DNA of 64,000 nt from assembly GCA_963717725.1 (NCBI GenBank), contig CAVQWS010000003.1:186001-250000 (forward strand), in the 5' to 3' direction. Shown in pieces: positions 39,772 through 49,252 of this stretch. Made by a program: the position numbers and the translations under genes. The stretch is from AC-32 sp963717725 (GTDB lineage: Bacteria; Actinomycetota; Thermoleophilia; Gaiellales; Gaiellaceae). Position 1 is the stretch's first letter. Each line of letters begins with the position of its first letter. The notes beneath the pieces were generated by a model. That model ran no database searches. It had not been told where the DNA came from and was given only the letters and a program-made list of their open reading frames with translations.

Positions 39772-40224
39772 GTGAAGGTCTTCCAGCACGAACGGCAGCT
39801 TCGAACCACCGGCGGGCTTGCGGTCCGCGACATCACCGAGGAGGTGGTGGACGCCGTCCGCGAGAGCGGCGTCGTGGACGGGATCGCCTGTGTCTACTCG
39901 CCGCACACGACGTGCTGCGTGCGGGTGAACGAGTTCGAGAACGGCTTCCTGGAGGACTTCGCCAACATGCTCAAGCGGCTCGTGCCGAGCGAGACCTACT
40001 ACGCGCACGACGACTGGGACCGGCGCACCGAGAACATCTGCCCCGAGGACATGGACTTCGGCAACGGCCACTCGCACTGCATGGCGATGCTGCTCGGGAC
40101 GGCGGGCGAGTCGATCCCGGTGCGCGACGGCGAGCTCTGCCTAGGCACCTGGCAGCGCGTCTTGTTTTTGGAGCTCGACCGCGAGCGCGACCGCCGCTGG
40201 ATCGTGCAAGTGGTCGGCACCTAG
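39772..40224 (+). CDS. YjbQ-family secondary thiamine-phosphate synthase
   Basis: A 150-residue UPF0047 protein. GTG 39772 is preceded by AAGGAGG at slightly long spacing. The signatures are GIACVYSPHTTCCVRVNEFE, ICPEDMDFGNGHSHCMAMLL (metal-binding histidines) and LCLGTWQRVLFLELDRERD, the standard trimeric YjbQ fold. The family has weak thiamine-phosphate synthase activity in E. coli; physiological role is debated. It converges with the DUF2017 gene, overlapping it by 4 bp. Confidence 0.92.
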   Translation: MKVFQHERQLRTTGGLAVRDITEEVVDAVRESGVVDGIACVYSPHTTCCVRVNEFENGFLEDFANMLKRLVPSETYYAHDDWDRRTENICPEDMDFGNGHSHCMAMLLGTAGESIPVRDGELCLGTWQRVLFLELDRERDRRWIVQVVGT

Positions 40225-40673
40225 CGCGACAGCGCTTCGACGAGCTGCTCCTGGATCCACGAGAGGTAGGCGTAGACCGCCAGCGCGGGCGCACGCGGGT
40301 CGTCGGACCGTAGCTCGGCCGCGAACGTGTCCTCCTGCACGTCGAGGCGCGTGCCGAGCGCCAGGCGCAGGTCGTTCAGCGCCCGCAGCCAGGTGTCGGC
40401 CTCCTCGGCGCTGAGTCGGTCGCGATCGAGCGTGTCGGCGACGAGCTGGAGCGCCGCACGCCGCCCGTCGAGCAGCTCGCCGCCCATCAGGTCGCGGTAG
40501 GCACGCTCGTCGTCATCCTCGTCGTAGGCCGGCGGGAACAGCCGCCGCAGCGACGGGTCGCCCGCGTCACCTTCGAGCAGCGCGCGCAGCTCTGCGACCA
40601 GCCCGGCGAGCAGTGAGCGCTCGTCGCGCGAGAGCCGTAGCTCGACCGCTCCTCCGTCGCCGCGCTCGAACAC
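40221..40673 (-). CDS. DUF2017-family protein downstream of clpS
   Basis: A 150-residue protein with GTG start 40673, one base after the clpS stop. Sequence signatures are LSRDERSLLAGLVAELRALL, the acidic FPPAYDEDDDERAYRDLMG and LDRDRLSAEEADTWLRALND. DUF2017 is found almost only in Actinobacteria, directly after clpS, as here; it may assist adaptor-mediated proteolysis, but its biochemical role is unknown. Confidence 0.85.
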   Translation of the reverse strand: MFERGDGGAVELRLSRDERSLLAGLVAELRALLEGDAGDPSLRRLFPPAYDEDDDERAYRDLMGGELLDGRRAALQLVADTLDRDRLSAEEADTWLRALNDLRLALGTRLDVQEDTFAAELRSDDPRAPALAVYAYLSWIQEQLVEALSR

Positions 40674-40674
40674 C

Positions 40675-40965
40675 TCAGTCCTGCCGCATGGTCGCCCAGA
40701 GCCCGTGCGCGTGCAGGCGCGCGACGTCGTGCTCGGCCTTCTCGCGCGTGCCGGTCGAGACGACGGCCTTGCCCTCGTTGTGCACCTGCAGCATCAGCTT
40801 GGTGGCCTTGGCCTTGCTGTAGCCGAACAGCTTCTGGAAGACGAGCGTGACGTACGACATCAGGTTGATCGGGTCGTTCCAGACGATCACGATCCACGGC
40901 CGGTCGTGCTCGACGTGCTGGACCTCGCGCGGAGCCTCGACCTCGACCGGCGCGGCGGTGCTCAC
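40675..40965 (-). CDS. clpS: ATP-dependent Clp protease adaptor ClpS
   Basis: A 96-residue adaptor that delivers N-degron substrates to ClpAP or ClpCP. The core signature is WIVIVWNDPINLMSYVTLVF (the ligand-binding N-D-x-x-N pattern), then KLFGYSKAKATKLMLQVHNE and the segment GKAVVSTGTREKAEHDVARL. The GTG start overlaps the metallophosphoesterase stop as GTGA, and DUF2017 follows one base later. The three genes form a minus-strand operon. Confidence 0.94.
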   Translation of the reverse strand: MSTAAPVEVEAPREVQHVEHDRPWIVIVWNDPINLMSYVTLVFQKLFGYSKAKATKLMLQVHNEGKAVVSTGTREKAEHDVARLHAHGLWATMRQD

Positions 40966-41702
40966 GCGACTTGCACCGCGTCGCCGTCGAGCTCGAAGAC
41001 GAAGAAGCCCCGCGCCAGTGAGGGCACGGAGACGTTGTACACCGGCACGTCGCCGACCGCGCCTTGGAAGGCGCCGACGTGGGCATGTCCGTGGAGCGCC
41101 AAGTGCGGGTGGTGCTCGACGATCGGCGCGGCGAGGCGGTCGGAGCCGAGGAAGGCGTAGATGCCGCGCGGCTCGCCCTCGAGCGTGCTCGCGGTCGGCG
41201 CGTAGTGCAAGAGAGCGATCCGGTATTCGCAGCCGCCGATCGCGGCGAGGCCCGCTTCGAGTGCCTCGACCTCCGCAGTCGTCTCGGCGTACACCTGGCG
41301 CAGGAGCGGCTCGCCGAAGTCCGGCAGCGCCGAGTCGGGGAAGCCGCCGACGAAGCCCTTCGCGCCGGCGATCCCGAGGCTGACGCCGTCCAGCTCTTGG
41401 ATCGCGTGGCCGCGGTCGATCATCCCGACGCCTGCGGCTTCGAGCGCGGCCATGAGCTCGCCCGCCTGGTTGCAATGCCAGTCGTGGTTCCCGAGCACCG
41501 CGTAGATAGGCGTCTCGAGCGGCACGCAGATCTCGGCGAGCAGCTCGCCCTGTTCGAGCTCGCCGTACGTGGTCAAGTCGCCCGCGAGCAGGATCGCGTC
41601 GACCTCGCCCTCGATGCGCGCGAAGGCGCGCTCGATCTCGTCGCGGTTGACCTCGTCGCAGTGCACGTCTCCCGCAGCGGCGACGCGGATCGGCCTGGCC
41701 AT
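40962..41702 (-). CDS. Calcineurin-like metallophosphoesterase
   Basis: A 246-residue enzyme with the complete metal-binding set: GDVHCDE, LAGDLTTYG, VLGNHDWHCNQ, LLHYAPTAST and LHGHAHVG. It hydrolyses phosphodiesters or phosphomonoesters in the cytoplasm; the substrate is unknown. The ATG at 41702 is followed by an N-terminal beta-strand (PIRVAAAGD). It is the first gene of the clpS operon and overlaps clpS by 4 bp. Confidence 0.9.
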   Translation of the reverse strand: MARPIRVAAAGDVHCDEVNRDEIERAFARIEGEVDAILLAGDLTTYGELEQGELLAEICVPLETPIYAVLGNHDWHCNQAGELMAALEAAGVGMIDRGHAIQELDGVSLGIAGAKGFVGGFPDSALPDFGEPLLRQVYAETTAEVEALEAGLAAIGGCEYRIALLHYAPTASTLEGEPRGIYAFLGSDRLAAPIVEHHPHLALHGHAHVGAFQGAVGDVPVYNVSVPSLARGFFVFELDGDAVQVA

Positions 41703-41755
41703 GGAGCCGGATTCAACCGATTGGAGCCGGCGCGTGACGGGTATAGGCCCGCACC

Positions 41756-42313
41756 GTGGCCGTCACGGAGACCAACTTCGCGCAGCTGCTGGACACGCTC
41801 AAGCGGGCCGGCGCCGCCCTCCGCGACGCGGAGATCCCCTTCGCACTGGGCGGCGGCATGGCGATCTGGGCCCACGGCGGCCCGGAGACTGAGCACGACC
41901 TCGATTTCTTCGTCAAGCCCGAGGACGCCGAGCACGCGCTCCAGGCGCTCACCGAGCTCGGCTTCCGGCCGGAGAAACCGCCCGAGGGCTGGCTGTACAA
42001 GGCCTGGGACGGCGACGTGCTCGTCGACCTGATCTTCGAGCCCGCCGGGATGCGCGTCGACGACAAGCTGTTCCGGCGGGCGACCGAGCTCGAGGTGAAC
42101 GCCGTCCGGATACTCGTCGCAGCGCCGAAGGACGTGCTCGTCACGAAGCTGCTCGCCCTGCGCGAGCACGAGCTCGACTACGACCAGCTGCTCGAGATCG
42201 CCCGCACGGTGCGCGAGCAGATCGACTGGGACGACGTCCGGCTGCGGACCGCGCACTCGCCGTTCGCGAAGGCGTTCTTCACGCTCGTGGACGAGCTCGG
42301 CGTCTCCTCCTGA
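41756..42313 (+). CDS. Nucleotidyltransferase-fold protein (AbiEii/MNT-like)
   Basis: A 185-residue protein with the polymerase-beta-type signature FALGGGMAIWAHGGPETEHD followed by DLDFFVK, giving the G-G-x-A and D-x-D pattern of minimal nucleotidyltransferases related to AbiEii and toxin MNTs. A second acidic site lies in VLVDLIFEP. The C-terminal half is helical (EHELDYDQLLEIARTVREQ). No partner antitoxin such as HEPN or AbiEi is adjacent, so it is an orphan. It starts with GTG and is divergent from the phosphoesterase. Confidence 0.78.
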   Translation: MAVTETNFAQLLDTLKRAGAALRDAEIPFALGGGMAIWAHGGPETEHDLDFFVKPEDAEHALQALTELGFRPEKPPEGWLYKAWDGDVLVDLIFEPAGMRVDDKLFRRATELEVNAVRILVAAPKDVLVTKLLALREHELDYDQLLEIARTVREQIDWDDVRLRTAHSPFAKAFFTLVDELGVSS

Positions 42314-42390
42314 GCGCGCGGGACGGATCCACACAGAGTCGGCGCATTCCCGTCACGCTCTCGCGCGCTTCGAGCCGGTACCGTCCCTAA

Positions 42391-42409
42391 CCCCCTCCCA
42401 CCCAGGGGG
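42391..42409. terminator. Short GC hairpin between converging genes
   Basis: CCCCCT (42391-42396) pairs with AGGGGG (42404-42409) across a 7-nt loop. It lies between the end of the nucleotidyltransferase gene and the end of the sigma factor gene, so it could terminate both. There is no T-tract. Confidence 0.4.
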
Positions 42410-42445
42410 CACGCGTGAACATGAAGACGGGCGGCGCGCGGCGGG

Positions 42446-43489
<1,044 letters not shown>

Positions 43490-43529
43490 ACCGATCCCCT
43501 TCCCGCTTCGGGGCGGGTCGAAAACGAGC

Positions 43530-44099
43530 TTAGAGCAGACCGCAGGAACGCGCCGTGTTCGGCCACGGGCCGTAGCCGCGGCCGCTGCGGTGGGCGCGCT
43601 CGGCGACCCACATCTGCTCGAGCGCTGTCCAGCGGTCCGCCAACCCCTTGCGCAGGAGGAAGCGCGGCGCATAGGTGTGCATGAAGCCGCGGTCCATCTG
43701 CAGGCCGCCCCAGTACGGGTCGCCGGAGTCGCTCCAGCGGCCCTCGAAGCGGTGGATGCAAAGCCAGCCGCGCTTGTGGGGTGGGTGCGCCGCGAGCCAG
43801 CTCACGTGGCGCACCTGGCGGCGCCAGTAGCTGAGCGCGCGTGGCGAGTGAAGCGGCGCCACCGAGTGTGTGTGACGCATGCCGATCACCGCCTGCCAGC
43901 GCCAGGCCGTGTTGCGCAGGCGCCGGACCAGCGCCGGATTCACGTGACGCCGTGGCTTGGCGCTCTGCGATTGGGGATGGCGCGTGAGCTTCGGGCTCGG
44001 CTTGAGCGGCACACCCGACGCCGCCGCGAACGTTGCGGCCACGGCCGCGCTGATTAGCAGCGCAGCAAGCATGGGCAAGAGCAGACGTTTTGGTTTCAA
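43530..44099 (-). CDS. Exported Rpf/transglycosylase-like protein
   Basis: A 189-residue protein from a TTG start preceded by GAGGAGGGG at 8 nt. A basic signal sequence (KPKRLLLPMLAALLISAAVA) is followed by a linker, then a C-terminal transglycosylase-like domain: GWLCIHRFEGRWSDSGDPYW with the likely catalytic glutamate in RFEG, then WGGLQMDRGFMHTYAP and QMWVAERAHRSGRGYGPWP. This resembles resuscitation-promoting-factor and SLT-type domains that cleave peptidoglycan. It precedes the sigma gene on the same strand with 40 bp and a small GC hairpin between. Confidence 0.8.
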   Translation of the reverse strand: MKPKRLLLPMLAALLISAAVAATFAAASGVPLKPSPKLTRHPQSQSAKPRRHVNPALVRRLRNTAWRWQAVIGMRHTHSVAPLHSPRALSYWRRQVRHVSWLAAHPPHKRGWLCIHRFEGRWSDSGDPYWGGLQMDRGFMHTYAPRFLLRKGLADRWTALEQMWVAERAHRSGRGYGPWPNTARSCGLL

Positions 44100-44300
44100 C
44101 GGAATGACCCCTCCTCTGGAGTCCGGACGCTTCTTGGCTCTACCGAGCGCGTCCGCGGGCGGGCGGCAGCACACGCTCAATGGCCTGGTCGATTCGACCT
44201 TGTTCCGTCAGCGTCCGACGCCCAAACCTGCAAACGGTTAGTGAAATCTCGTGCCGTTCGGCACCAGATGCGGCGGGAACCCGCTTGCTACCGTCGCTGA

Positions 44301-45458
44301 ATGCGCCGCCTCGTCGTCCTCCTGAGCTCGATCGTGGCGCTCGACATTGCCTTCTTCGCGGCGCTTGCGCCGCTACTGCCGCACTTCGTCAGCACCTACG
44401 GCCTGTCGAAGGGCGCAGCAGGCGTACTCTCGGCCAGCTACGCGGCGGGAGTGCTGGCGGCCTCGTTGCCGAGCGGTCTCGCGGCGGCTCGCTACGGCCC
44501 ACGCGTGGCCGCGCTGGCGGGCGTCTCGCTGACCGCGGCCGCGAGCGTAGCGTTCGGCTTCGCCGACAGCGCCTGGCTGCTCGGCGCGGCACGCCTCTTG
44601 CAGGGCGTCGGCAGCGCGCTCTCGTGGGCGGGAGCGCTCGCGTGGCTCGTGGCTGCGGCGCCACGGGAGCGGCGCGGTGAGCTGATCGGCACGACGATGG
44701 GCGCGGCGGTCTTCGGTGCGCTGCTCGGCCCGGTGATCGGCGCGATCGCCACCGTGGCCGGGGTGAAGTGGACGTTCCTCGGCGTCGGCTTGCTCGGCAT
44801 CGCGCTCGCGGCCTGGGTCGCGCTCACACCGGGCGTGCCCGCCCAGCCGCAGCCGATGCACGAGCTCTTCCGCCGCGCCGACCGCCGCCTGCTCGGAGGG
44901 ATGTGGCTACTGGTGCTGCCCGCGCTGCTGTTCGGCGTGCTGGCCGTGCTCGTCCCGCTGCGACTGCACGCAGACGGCTGGGGCGGCGTCGCGATCGGCG
45001 CCGTCTTCCTGGTCACCGCGGGCTTCGAAGTGGTGCTCAACCCGTTGCTCGGGCGCTTCACCGACCGGCGCGGCTACATGCTGCCGGTGCGGGTCGCGCT
45101 CGTCGGCTCGGCCGCGGTCTCGCTCGCCTTCGCGGTGACGAGGTCGGCTCCGATCGTGGCCGCGCTCGTCGTCGTCGCCGGCATCGCGTACGGAGGTTTC
45201 TACACCCCCGGGATGACGCTCCTGACCGACGCGGCCGAGCGTGCGGGGATCTCGGCGGCGCTCGCCTTCGGAGCGATGAACGGCGCCTGGGCGGCCGGCA
45301 ACGTGGTCGGGCCGGCGTTCGGCGGCTGGCTGGCCGAGCTCGCGGGCGACGCTCTCCCCTACCTCATCCTCGCAGCGGTCTGTCTCGTCAGCCTCGGCGC
45401 GACCGAACGGTTCTCGCCGCGTCAGCTCCAGCCGAGCTCGCGCCCGAGCAGCTCGTAG
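44301..45458 (+). CDS. MFS transporter
   Basis: A 385-residue major facilitator protein with about 12 helices. Helix 1 is VVLLSSIVALDIAFFAALAP, the loop 2-3 signature is SGLAAARYGPRVAALAG, and helix 4 to 5 contains ARLLQGVGSALSWAGALAWL. The proline-containing helix 5 motif resembles drug-efflux families of the DHA1 type, so export is plausible. ATG 44301 has no strong ribosome-binding site. Its 3' end overlaps the converging sulfotransferase by 37 bp. Confidence 0.9.
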   Translation: MRRLVVLLSSIVALDIAFFAALAPLLPHFVSTYGLSKGAAGVLSASYAAGVLAASLPSGLAAARYGPRVAALAGVSLTAAASVAFGFADSAWLLGAARLLQGVGSALSWAGALAWLVAAAPRERRGELIGTTMGAAVFGALLGPVIGAIATVAGVKWTFLGVGLLGIALAAWVALTPGVPAQPQPMHELFRRADRRLLGGMWLLVLPALLFGVLAVLVPLRLHADGWGGVAIGAVFLVTAGFEVVLNPLLGRFTDRRGYMLPVRVALVGSAAVSLAFAVTRSAPIVAALVVVAGIAYGGFYTPGMTLLTDAAERAGISAALAFGAMNGAWAAGNVVGPAFGGWLAELAGDALPYLILAAVCLVSLGATERFSPRQLQPSSRPSSS

Positions 45459-46274
45459 AGCCGCCGGTTCGGCCCCTCGAACTCGGCGGCAAGCCGTTCC
45501 CGCGTCTCCGGCGTCATCGGCTCGTACTCGCGCTCGTAGACGCGGGGGTACGTCTCGAGCCGTTGCGGCGCCGCCCCGAGGAAATCGAGCACGCCGCGCG
45601 TGCGTCTCCGCCGGCTCGGCGGCGAGATCGTCGCTCGGTACGACCAGCAGCTGCTCGCGGGGGAAGACCTCGAGCCAGCGCTCGAGCTGCTCGGCGTACC
45701 GCCCGCGGGCCTGGTACGTGTGGCTCCACCACTCGCGGCTGAAGTAGCGCGGGTCGACAAGGAGCCGTTCCACCTCGCCGCGCAGCCGCTCGTCCTCGGC
45801 GGCCAGCGCGTCCTCGAAGGAGAGCGGCTCGCGGCCGAGCGCGACCTCGTGCTGGTAGTGCGAGAGCGCGCGGTCGACCGGGTCGCGAACGAGCGCGACG
45901 AGCCGCGCGTCCGGTACCAGCTCCCGCACGCGTTGCGGGCCTAACGGGTGGAAGAGGTAGCTCGGGCTCGCCTCGCCGACGAGTTTGCCGCGTGTGCGTG
46001 CCTTGTTCGGGAAGTTGCCTCGGTACCAGGACTCGCCGCGGGCGTAGTGGCGGTCGAAGTAGCTGACTTCCTTCCACGAGGGCCCGGTGATCGATGGGTG
46101 GCGGCGCAGGTACGAATAGAGCGCCGTCGTGCCTGCTTTCTGCGCGCCGAGGATCAGGAAGTCCGGCAGCGGGCGCGCGGCCGAGGTGGCGCGGCCGTAG
46201 GTCCAGACCGCGTTGCGGAGCACTGCGCGGATGGGATCCGGCAGCGTCGGGACCAGCTCGGCGAGGCCGCTCAA
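45422..46274 (-). CDS. Sulfotransferase, reading frame broken once
   Basis: PAPS-dependent sulfotransferase. The 5'-phosphosulfate loop is DFLILGAQKAGTTALYSYL; the 3'-phosphate-binding region is ARLVALVRDPVDRALSHYQH. The frame from ATG 46274 fits until about 45600, where one extra base (GAGACGCACGCG) moves homology to another frame that continues GVLDFLGAAPQRLETYPRVY and ends NRRLYELLGRELGWS at 45422. Repaired length is about 283 residues, normal for the family. Likely acceptors are cell-surface sugars or lipids. The start overlaps the downstream end of the amidotransferase gene as ATGA. Confidence 0.78.
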
Positions 46275-46978
46275 CGGGCGCCGCGGTAGTCCAGCGCCTC
46301 CCGGACGAGCGCCTCGAACAGCCTCAGGTCCTCGCCGGCCTCCGGGTGCCAGAGCACGCCGAGCGTGAAGCGGCGCGAGGGATCTTCGAGCGCCTCGATC
46401 GTGCCGTCTTCGGCGCGCGCCGACTCGCGCAGGCCATCGCCGAGCTTCCCGAAGCCCTGGTGGTGGTGCGACTTGACCGGCGCGTGCTCCCCGAGCAGCT
46501 CGCCCAGCTTGGTCTCTGGCTCGACGATCACGCCGTGCTCCGAGAATTCTCCGGGCAGCTGCTTGTGCTTCTCGTCCCCGATCACTTCCGGCAGGTGCTG
46601 GACCAGGTCGCCGCCGAGCCCGACGTTCAGCAGCTGCGAGCCTCGGCAGATCGCCAGCACGGGCATGTCGCGCGCGAGCGCGGCCTGCAGCAGCGCCAGC
46701 TCGGCGCGGTCGCGCTCCTCGACGATCCCGTCTGTCGCCTGGTGGCGGTCGTGGCCGTAGGTCTCGGGGTCGAGGTCCGAGCCGCCGGAGAAGACGATCC
46801 CGTCGAGCGCGTCGAGTGTCTCCTCGACGCCGTCGTCCGAGGGCGGCACGAGCAGCGCGCGCCCACCGGCCCGCTCGACCGCCCGCACGTAGTCGGCCGG
46901 CACGAGCGCCGACTCCTCCTCCCAGTCGCCGAACGTCGCACGTGTCAGGTACGTCGTGATCCCGATCAACGGCCGCAT
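46271..46978 (-). CDS. Gamma-glutamyl-gamma-aminobutyrate hydrolase-like class I amidotransferase
   Basis: A 235-residue peptidase C26-family protein. The nucleophile cysteine lies in MPVLAICRGSQLLNVGLGG, the triad histidine and glutamate in TLGVLWHPEAGEDLRLF, and the oxyanion part in DGIVFSGGSDLDPETYG. PuuD-type enzymes split gamma-glutamyl-GABA in putrescine breakdown, but relatives act on other gamma-glutamyl amides. ATG 46978 gives MRPLIGITTYL, the usual N-terminus. It overlaps the sulfotransferase start. Confidence 0.9.
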   Translation of the reverse strand: MRPLIGITTYLTRATFGDWEEESALVPADYVRAVERAGGRALLVPPSDDGVEETLDALDGIVFSGGSDLDPETYGHDRHQATDGIVEERDRAELALLQAALARDMPVLAICRGSQLLNVGLGGDLVQHLPEVIGDEKHKQLPGEFSEHGVIVEPETKLGELLGEHAPVKSHHHQGFGKLGDGLRESARAEDGTIEALEDPSRRFTLGVLWHPEAGEDLRLFEALVREALDYRGAR

Positions 46979-47084
46979 CCGGGGAAGTCTGCCCGACTGC
47001 GCGCCAAGCGACTGGTTAGGTTCTCCCGATGGCGTGCCCGCACGAGAGGCAACGGCCATAGCTGGGTTTATACCTACGCCTGCG

Positions 47085-47972
47085 ATGCCTGTCTGGGCCG
47101 CCGAGATCGAGATCGACGAACGGCTCGTCCGCCGGCTGCTGGCCCAGTTCGGGCTCGAGGGCGCCCGGCTGCGCAAGCTGGCCGAGGGCTGGGACAACAG
47201 CGTCTGGGTCGTCGACGAGCGCTATGCGTTCCGCTTTCCGCGCCGGGGGGTCGCGATCCCGCTGCTCGAGCGCGAGCTCTCGGCGCTGCCGAAGCTGGCG
47301 CCGTTGCTGCCGCTGCCGGTCCCCCGGCCGGCCTTCGTCGGGAAGCCCGCCGATGGCTACCCGTGGCCGTTCTTCGGCGCCGAGCTGATCCCCGGCGTCG
47401 AGGCCGGCGTGGCCGAGCTCGACGACGAGGCGCGCCTGGCGGTTGCGCTCGAGCTCGCCGGCTTCCTGCGCGCGCTCCACGCGATCGACCTCGACGAGCC
47501 GCTGCCGCTCGACCAGAACGGGCGCACCGACATGCCGAAGCGCGCCGGGCTCGCACGCGAGGAACTGCACGCGCTCGAGCAGCTCGGCCTCTGGCGGGCG
47601 CCGCCGGAGCTGTCGGACGTCCTGGCCGAGGCGGAGCGACTGCCGCCGCCGGAAGCGCCAACCGTCGTGCACGGCGACCTCCACTTCCGCCACTTGCTCG
47701 TGGAAGGCGGCGCCGCGAGCGGCGTGATCGACTGGGGCGACGTCTGCCGTGCCGACCCCGCCATCGACCTGCCGCTCTACTGGAGCTTCGTGCCGCCCGA
47801 AGGACGCGAGGCCTTCCTCGACGCGTACGGTCGGGTGACCGAGACCCAGCTGCTGCGAGCCCGGGTGCTCTCGATCCAGCTGTGCGCGGTGCTCGCCCAC
47901 TACGGCCACTCCGAGGGCCAGCCGGAGATCCTGCGCGCCGGGCTCGCCGGGCTCGAGCGCACGCTTGCCTAG
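47085..47972 (+). CDS. Aminoglycoside phosphotransferase-family kinase
   Basis: A 295-residue small-molecule kinase. The N-lobe has LAEGWDNSVWVVDERYAFRF, the catalytic loop is TVVHGDLHFRHLLVEGG, and the metal aspartate is in GVIDWGDVCRADPAIDLPLY. This is the APH/choline kinase fold, close to macrolide 2'-phosphotransferase-like and CotS-like proteins; the substrate is unknown. ATG 47085 lacks a clear ribosome-binding site. Its end overlaps the converging ATPase gene by 4 bp. Confidence 0.86.
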   Translation: MPVWAAEIEIDERLVRRLLAQFGLEGARLRKLAEGWDNSVWVVDERYAFRFPRRGVAIPLLERELSALPKLAPLLPLPVPRPAFVGKPADGYPWPFFGAELIPGVEAGVAELDDEARLAVALELAGFLRALHAIDLDEPLPLDQNGRTDMPKRAGLAREELHALEQLGLWRAPPELSDVLAEAERLPPPEAPTVVHGDLHFRHLLVEGGAASGVIDWGDVCRADPAIDLPLYWSFVPPEGREAFLDAYGRVTETQLLRARVLSIQLCAVLAHYGHSEGQPEILRAGLAGLERTLA

Positions 47973-49087
47973 GCCAAACCGGCGATCCACTCCGCGAAGA
48001 GCGGGTCGACGATCGCTTGCTTGCGATCGTTGTCGGCCTCGATCTCTGCGCGAGAGCTCAGCCGCTGGAGCGCCTTCTGTGCGCTCGGCTTGGTCAGCCC
48101 CAACCGCTCGAGCACGGCCGCCCGGTAGGGCGAGCCGTCGCCGGCGAGGATCGCGCGCAGCGTCTTCTGCTCTGACGTGTCGAGCCCGCGCCACTGGGCC
48201 TCGAACTCCGGCTGCAGCTCCTCCAGCGCAGCCGAGTGCGCCCGCTCCCAGTCCTCGAGGCTGGCGGTGCCCTTCAGCTCGACCTCCTCCCAGAGCCGGT
48301 GGGCGAGCAGCATGGCCCGCTGGGGATGGCCCTTCGCCGAAGCGAGCAGCGGGTTGAGCGCCTCCCCGACCGAGCGCTTGGTCTCGCGGAAGCGCTCGGC
48401 GACGTAGTCCGCGAGATCGTCGTCGCGCAGCCGCCCGAGCCGCAGCGGCACGGCCGAGCCGTAGAGCGGCGCTTCCTTGTGCTCGAACAGCTGCTTCATC
48501 AGCCCGGGCTCGGAGCCGGCGAAGACGTACGACGCCACCTCGCCCTGGAACTGGATGTGGCTGCGCAGGAGGCCGTCGAGCGAGTGCACCTTGCGGATGT
48601 CCTGGAACTCGTCGAGCGCGATGTAGGCCCGGAAGCCGCCCGACTCCTCGAGCCGCAGAGGCAGGTCGAGCAGCGCATGTAGCGCCGGGAGCGGATCGGT
48701 CTTGGGCTCCAGCTGCAACCGCGCGCTGATCCCGAACGCCCCCAGTGACAGACCGAGTCCGGTCTTCTGCAGGAACTCCTCGATCCGGCCGCGGATCGCC
48801 CCGCGCAGCTCCTTGGCGTAGGCCCGCTCGAAGCGGACGGCCACGTCGGCGAGCGAGACGACCCCGTACAGATCGACCAGCACCGGCACGAGCCCTTCCT
48901 GCCGCTCGCCGTCCGCGAGCGCGCGGCGCAGCAGGCTCGTCTTGCCGTACTTGCGGGGCGCGTAGAGGCGGACGTAGTGGCCGCCGACGGCGTTCTTGAG
49001 CAGCGCGCGGGTCTCGTCGTCGCGGTCGACGATCTGGTCCGGCTCGATCGGTCGCGAGTAGACGAACGGGTTGACGTCGGTGATCAC
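47969..49087 (-). CDS. P-loop ATPase with C-terminal winged helix (archaeal-ATPase/STAND-like)
   Basis: A 372-residue protein. It starts with NPFVYSRPIEPDQIVDRDDE, Walker A is RLYAPRKYGKTSLLRRAL, Walker B is AYIALDEFQDI, and sensor-like residues follow in SYVFAGSEPGLMKQLF. The last 80 residues form a winged helix (AVLERLGLTKPSAQKALQRL). This is the MNS clade of P-loop ATPases, whose members in bacteria are often regulatory or conflict-related; no target domain is fused. Two 14-bp direct repeats sit directly upstream of the ATG, so autoregulation through the winged helix is possible. Confidence 0.84.
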   Translation of the reverse strand: MITDVNPFVYSRPIEPDQIVDRDDETRALLKNAVGGHYVRLYAPRKYGKTSLLRRALADGERQEGLVPVLVDLYGVVSLADVAVRFERAYAKELRGAIRGRIEEFLQKTGLGLSLGAFGISARLQLEPKTDPLPALHALLDLPLRLEESGGFRAYIALDEFQDIRKVHSLDGLLRSHIQFQGEVASYVFAGSEPGLMKQLFEHKEAPLYGSAVPLRLGRLRDDDLADYVAERFRETKRSVGEALNPLLASAKGHPQRAMLLAHRLWEEVELKGTASLEDWERAHSAALEELQPEFEAQWRGLDTSEQKTLRAILAGDGSPYRAAVLERLGLTKPSAQKALQRLSSRAEIEADNDRKQAIVDPLFAEWIAGLA

Positions 49088-49100
49088 TGTCGTCCAGCAG

Positions 49101-49137
49101 GATACCTATCGGTAGTCCTCAGAGATACCTATCAGTA
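49101..49137 (-). promoter_or_regulatory. Two direct repeats upstream of the ATPase gene
   Basis: GATACCTATCGGTA at 49101-49114 and GATACCTATCAGTA at 49124-49137 differ at one base and are spaced 23 bp, roughly two helical turns. They start 14 bp before the ATPase ATG and contain a TACC/GGTA partial dyad. They look like operator iterons or paired activator sites for the ATPase or the divergent exported repeat protein. Confidence 0.65.
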
Positions 49138-49252
49138 CCCTCTACGCATACTTTCCTTGTGGCCGTTGCAGCATGAACGGCATCGGAGTACCCTCGGAAG
49201 CAGGAGTTCTGAGGGGAGCATTGCCCTGGTCTCTACGCCGCCGGGATCGCTG

